From: Chloroflexota bacterium
Lineage (GTDB): Bacteria > Chloroflexota > Dormibacteria > Aeolococcales > Aeolococcaceae
DNA length: 8,429 nt
Reading direction: 5' to 3'
Assembly (NCBI GenBank): GCA_003491925.1
Contig: DNAU01000089.1
Location: 1-8,429 of the forward strand
Of the stretch, positions 5,189 through 8,429 are shown one piece after another. Each line of letters begins with the position of its first letter. Positions within the stretch are counted from its first letter, which is position 1. A model generated the notes under the pieces. The model was not told the origin of the DNA. It searched no databases and worked only from the letters and a program-made list of their open reading frames with translations. The position numbers and the translations under genes are program-made.

Positions 5189-5194
5189 TAGAAT
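5189..5194 (+). promoter_or_regulatory. -10 box of pdxS
   Basis: TAGAAT, with a predicted start near 5201 and a leader of about 33 bases. The -35 region is not recognisable and is replaced by the dyad arm. GGAG at 5219-5222, 11 bases before ATG, is the likely ribosome site. Confidence 0.55.
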
Positions 5195-5233
5195 GGGGTC
5201 GAATTCGCCAGCACGCACGGAGATCGCAACGCC

Positions 5234-6157
5234 ATGAGCGCGAACGGCAAAGGCGACGACCAGGCCCCCGACGGCGAGCACCGGGGAGGGCTTCGGGTCA
5301 AGCGCGGCCTGGCCGAGATGCTCAAGGGCGGGGTGATCATGGACGTGGTCACCCCGGAGCAGGCCAAGATCGCCGAGGATGCCGGGGCGGTGGCGGTGAT
5401 GGCCCTGGAGCGGGTCCCCGCCGACATCCGCCGCGAGGGCGGCGTGGCCCGGATGAGCGAGGTCTCCCTGATCAAGGGGATCATGGCCGCGGTCACCATC
5501 CCGGTCATGGCCAAGGCCCGGATCGGCCACTTCGTGGAGGCCCAGGTCCTGCAGGCCCTGGGCATCGACTACGTCGACGAGTCCGAGGTGCTGACCCCCG
5601 CCGACGAGGAGCACCACATCGACAAGTGGGAGTTCACGGTCCCCTTCGTCTGCGGTGCCCGCGACCTGGGGGAGGCCCTCCGCCGCATCGGCGAGGGGGC
5701 TGCCATGGTCCGGACCAAGGGTGAGGCCGGCACCGGCAACGTGGTCGAGGCCGTCCGTCACATGCGGGCCGTGCTGGGCGGGATCCGCCAGCTCCAGGCG
5801 ATGCGCCACGACGAGCTGATGGCCGAGGCCAAGCGGCTGGGCGCCCCCTATGAGCTGGTGGCGGAGGTCGCCGAGACGGGGAGGCTTCCGGTCGTCAACT
5901 TCTCGGCGGGCGGCATCGCCACCCCCGCGGACGCCGCGCTGATGATGCAGCTCGGCGCCGACGGCAACTTCGTGGGGAGCGGCATCTTCAAGAGCGACGA
6001 TCCGCTCGGCTACGCCAAGGCGATCGTGGCCGCGACCACGTACTTCGACAAGCCGGACGTGATCGCCGAGGTGAGCGCCGGGCTGGGCAAGCCAATGCGC
6101 GGCCTCGATGTCGCCTCAATGCCCAAGGAGGAGTTGCTCGCCACCCGCGGCTGGTGA
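5234..6157 (+). CDS. pdxS: pyridoxal 5'-phosphate synthase, synthase subunit PdxS
   Basis: PdxS is the dodecameric (beta/alpha)8-barrel lyase of the DXP-independent vitamin B6 pathway. It combines ribose 5-phosphate, glyceraldehyde 3-phosphate and ammonia delivered by PdxT to make PLP. The 307-residue protein is full length. Asp37 in [19 protein letters not shown], Lys94 in [10 protein letters not shown] and Lys162 in [10 protein letters not shown] correspond to Bacillus Asp24, Lys81 and Lys149 with a constant offset of 13. [33 protein letters not shown] and [11 protein letters not shown] are all intact, and the C-terminus ends RGW as usual. The extra 13 N-terminal residues are hydrophilic and of the kind often seen in high-GC species. 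The gene heads the pdxS-pdxT-GNAT-R3H series on this strand, with its own promoter. Confidence 0.99.
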   Translation: MSANGKGDDQAPDGEHRGGLRVKRGLAEMLKGGVIMDVVTPEQAKIAEDAGAVAVMALERVPADIRREGGVARMSEVSLIKGIMAAVTIPVMAKARIGHFVEAQVLQALGIDYVDESEVLTPADEEHHIDKWEFTVPFVCGARDLGEALRRIGEGAAMVRTKGEAGTGNVVEAVRHMRAVLGGIRQLQAMRHDELMAEAKRLGAPYELVAEVAETGRLPVVNFSAGGIATPADAALMMQLGADGNFVGSGIFKSDDPLGYAKAIVAATTYFDKPDVIAEVSAGLGKPMRGLDVASMPKEELLATRGW

Positions 6158-6163
6158 GGCAGT

Positions 6164-6184
6164 TTTCGGCTCTGGACACCGAAA
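6164..6184 (+). terminator. hairpin after pdxS
   Basis: TTTCGG (6164-6169) pairs with CCGAAA (6179-6184) across a 9-base loop, six bases after the stop. The stem is AT-rich at its base and has no T-run, so it may be an attenuating or protective stem between pdxS and pdxT. Confidence 0.3.
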
Positions 6185-6274
6185 CCTGCGTCCGCCGCGC
6201 TGCTCTGGACCCTCCAGCTCGCCGGCGCCCTCGCCTGAGGTCACCCCGGCGGTCTCGCTCGCCGCGAGCTTGGG

Positions 6275-6280
6275 TACACT
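6275..6280 (+). promoter_or_regulatory. possible internal promoter before pdxT
   Basis: TACACT is a good -10 match, followed by seven bases and then GTG 6288. A start near 6288 would put pdxT and the two downstream genes partly under separate control from pdxS. The pdxS-pdxT gap of 164 bp is unusually wide for this pair. Confidence 0.4.
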
Positions 6281-6287
6281 GGCGGGA

Positions 6288-6347
6288 GTGACCGAGATGC
6301 TGCCGGCGCCGTCCCCTCGGGATGGCTCGCGTCTCCGGGGGATCTGA
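6288..6347 (+). CDS. possible short leader ORF overlapping the pdxT start
   Basis: GTG 6288 (or ATG 6297, with GGGAG eight bases upstream) opens a 19- or 16-residue frame ending MLPAPSPRDGSRLRGI. Its TGA at 6345 lies 24 bases inside the pdxT frame. pdxT itself has no clear ribosome site, so coupling of pdxT translation to this ORF is conceivable. The peptide has no recognisable feature and may be meaningless. Confidence 0.25.
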   Translation: MTEMLPAPSPRDGSRLRGI

Positions 6348-6996
6348 GGCCATCGTCCGGATAGGTGTGCTCGCCCTGCAGGGGGACGTCCGCGAGCACC
6401 TCGCCGCCTTCCGCCGGGCCGGGGCGGAGGCCCTCCCGGTGCGGACCGCCGAGGAGCTTCGGAGCGTCGACGCGCTGGCCCTGCCGGGCGGTGAGTCGAC
6501 CACCATGAGCCGGCTGATCCGGGTCTTCGGCCTGGAGGCGCCGCTGCGCCGCCGGCTGGCCGCCGGGATGCCCACCTTCTCGACCTGCGCCGGCACGATC
6601 CTGCTGAGCCGCGAGATCCTCGACGGCACCCCCGACCAGCTCGCCCTCGGCGTCCTCGACCTGCGCACCCGGCGCAACGGCTACGGCCGCCAGCTCGAAT
6701 CCTTCGAGCTGGACCTCGAGCTCCCGCTGGCCGAGGCCGGAGCGTTCCGCGCCGTCTTCATCCGGGCCCCGGTCATCGAGGGGTGCGGTCCCGGCGTCGA
6801 GGTGCTCGCGAGCCACCAGGGTCGCGCGGTCGCGGTCCGCCAGGGCGCCCACCTCAGCTTCACCTTCCATCCCGAGATGACCGGCGACCTCCGTCTCCAC
6901 CGCCTCTTCCTCGCCACGGCCGTGGGCGAGGGCGCGGGAAGGCGGAGCCTCCCGCCCACCGAGACCCTCCTGCCCACGGAGGACAGCGCGGCATGA
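6322..6996 (+). CDS. pdxT: pyridoxal 5'-phosphate synthase, glutaminase subunit PdxT
   Basis: PdxT hydrolyses glutamine and channels ammonia into PdxS. It is a class I (triad) glutamine amidotransferase. The 224-residue protein has IGVLALQGDVREH at the N-terminus, PGGESTT (55-61), the nucleophile Cys89 in FSTCAGTILL, the R-N-G-Y-G-R-Q-x-x-S-F-E block (118-129) and the His183/Glu185 pair in TFHPE; all are intact. It is about 25 residues longer than usual: 11 extra at the N-terminus and a Gly/Pro/Ser-rich tail after the final helix. ATG 6322 is the only standard start ahead of the first strand, but its ribosome site is poor; a start near 6352 would need a rare codon. Its stop overlaps the next start as ATGA. 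Confidence 0.97.
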   Translation: MARVSGGSEAIVRIGVLALQGDVREHLAAFRRAGAEALPVRTAEELRSVDALALPGGESTTMSRLIRVFGLEAPLRRRLAAGMPTFSTCAGTILLSREILDGTPDQLALGVLDLRTRRNGYGRQLESFELDLELPLAEAGAFRAVFIRAPVIEGCGPGVEVLASHQGRAVAVRQGAHLSFTFHPEMTGDLRLHRLFLATAVGEGAGRRSLPPTETLLPTEDSAA

Positions 6997-8075
6997 ACAT
7001 CCGCCCAGCGTCCTTCCGCGACCTGGCCCGCATCGAGCAGCTCTACAGCGAGGCCGGCAGCGGCGACGAGCAGTCGTCTCAGCTCTCGCCCGACCACCCG
7101 GTCCCCCAGGCCACCCTGCTGCGGCTCTGGTACGCGCTCAGCAAGACGGTCTCGTCCCTGGTCCCCTTCAGCGTGGGGACGGCCGGGGACACGCTCTTCG
7201 TCGCCGAGACCCGCGAGGGCATCGTCGGATTCATCCAGGCCCAGGCATCGGGGGAGCGGGCGGCCACGCTCCAGATCCTCAACCTCTGCGTGACCGCGAC
7301 GGCGAGCGGGCACTTCGCGCGCTCCCAGCTGCTCACCCACCTCACCAACCACGGCTTGGAGCACGGCATCCAGCGGTTCGTGGTGCGGCTTCCGCTCGAC
7401 CACCCGCTGGTCGGGATCTTCCTGGAGCAGGGCTTCGTCCAGCTCGCGACCGAGCAGATCCTCTACAGCGACGACGCGCCCGTGACCCCCCAGACCGCCC
7501 GCAGCGTGCGTCTCCGCCCCGCCCGGCCCGAGGACGTGGGGGCGATCTACCTCCTCTACCTGCGCACCACGCCCTCCCACGTCGCGAGCCTCGAGGGGTC
7601 GTCCCTCAAGGTCTGGCAGTCCAGCTTCGCCGAGGGCGCCATGACCCGGATGAGCCACGACGACATCCACCACCTGGTGGTCGAGGAACCGGGGGTGGTG
7701 GCCTGGGCGGCCATCCGCCCGGCGTCGGCGACGCGGCCCACCCTGCTCTCGCTGATGTGCGACGGTCACAACCCGCGGCTGCGCGAGGCGGTGATCGACG
7801 GCGCGCTCCGGGAGCTGCCGCCGGGCCCCGTCTCGTCCGTGCTCCGCCACTACGACTCGGAGCTGATCCGCGGTCTGCAGAAGCGCGGTTTCGCCATCTA
7901 CGGCACCCAGGTGCTGCTGGTCCGAGACCTCGCGAGCAAGGTTCGGCTGCGCACCGCGCCGGCCCGCAAGAAGCCGGTCCTGGTGCACGCGCACCTGGCC
8001 CAATCGGTGCCCGCCGACACCTCCCCGAGCCTGAGGGTGCTGACCCGGAGGAGCGAGCGATCGCCGCTCCCCTGA
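6993..8075 (+). CDS. double-GNAT-fold protein, putative N-acetyltransferase
   Basis: The ATG overlaps the pdxT TGA (ATGA), with GGAGG ten bases upstream, so translational coupling is likely. The 360-residue protein begins MNIRPASFRDLARIEQLY, the usual opening strand-helix of a GNAT acetyltransferase. TLFVAETREGIVGFIQAQ and ATLQILNLCVTATASGHFARSQLLTHL follow as the central strands and cofactor-loop/helix region. A second, similar module opens SVRLRPARPEDVGAIYLLYL at about residue 167 and continues to roughly 325, ending in a basic Pro-rich tail. The acetyl-CoA loop (Q/R-x-x-G-x-G/A) is not well conserved in either half, so catalytic activity is unproven. Substrate unknown; a link to PLP is suggested only by position. 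Confidence 0.72.
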   Translation: MNIRPASFRDLARIEQLYSEAGSGDEQSSQLSPDHPVPQATLLRLWYALSKTVSSLVPFSVGTAGDTLFVAETREGIVGFIQAQASGERAATLQILNLCVTATASGHFARSQLLTHLTNHGLEHGIQRFVVRLPLDHPLVGIFLEQGFVQLATEQILYSDDAPVTPQTARSVRLRPARPEDVGAIYLLYLRTTPSHVASLEGSSLKVWQSSFAEGAMTRMSHDDIHHLVVEEPGVVAWAAIRPASATRPTLLSLMCDGHNPRLREAVIDGALRELPPGPVSSVLRHYDSELIRGLQKRGFAIYGTQVLLVRDLASKVRLRTAPARKKPVLVHAHLAQSVPADTSPSLRVLTRRSERSPLP

Positions 8076-8103
8076 GGCTCCACCGCTGTTGACGGAGGGA
8101 AGA

Positions 8104-8429
<326 letters not shown>

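Overview
This window is GC-rich bacterial chromosome. Its housekeeping genes are a two-subunit PLP synthase (pdxS, pdxT), an aldo/keto reductase, a patatin-type lipase, a DUF3224 protein and the start of an R3H/AAA ATPase. The gene mix, high GC and frequent GTG starts suggest a soil-type, high-GC Gram-positive-like lineage, perhaps Chloroflexota/Dormibacterota or an actinobacterium. This taxonomic guess is weak, because no rRNA or marker gene is present.

Layout. From 35 to 1674 the minus strand carries a short single-membrane-pass protein, a patatin-like phospholipase and a DUF3224 protein. The DUF3224 gene appears to have its own leaderless promoter, overlapped by a LexA/SOS-box-like palindrome. 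From 2004 to 3938 lies what looks like a 1.9-kb integrated element without an integrase. It is bounded by a 21-bp direct repeat that includes the 3' end of a tRNA-Pro(CGG) gene. Inside each end is a pair of 9-bp repeats at a 12-bp period, arranged like integrase arm sites. Its cargo is a proline-rich/TM/coiled-coil protein and a second short membrane protein, a paralogue of the one at 1561-1674. Neither short protein is long enough for ordinary gene calling. The intact tRNA-Pro lies at 3920-3994 on the minus strand with its own -10 box.

From 4149 to 8429 the aldo/keto reductase (minus) is divergent from pdxS (plus). A perfect 11-bp dyad lies just upstream of the pdxS -10 box. pdxS is followed by pdxT, which has a possible internal promoter and a leader ORF. 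A double-GNAT-fold protein overlaps the pdxT stop by ATGA, and an R3H/AAA ATPase gene runs off the right edge. PdxS and PdxT together make pyridoxal 5'-phosphate from ribose 5-phosphate, glyceraldehyde 3-phosphate and glutamine. The two downstream genes are probably co-transcribed with pdxT, but no functional link to vitamin B6 is evident.

The most interesting part is 1561-3994: the tRNA-embedded mini-element, and the two (perhaps once three) copies of a promoter plus small-membrane-protein cassette.
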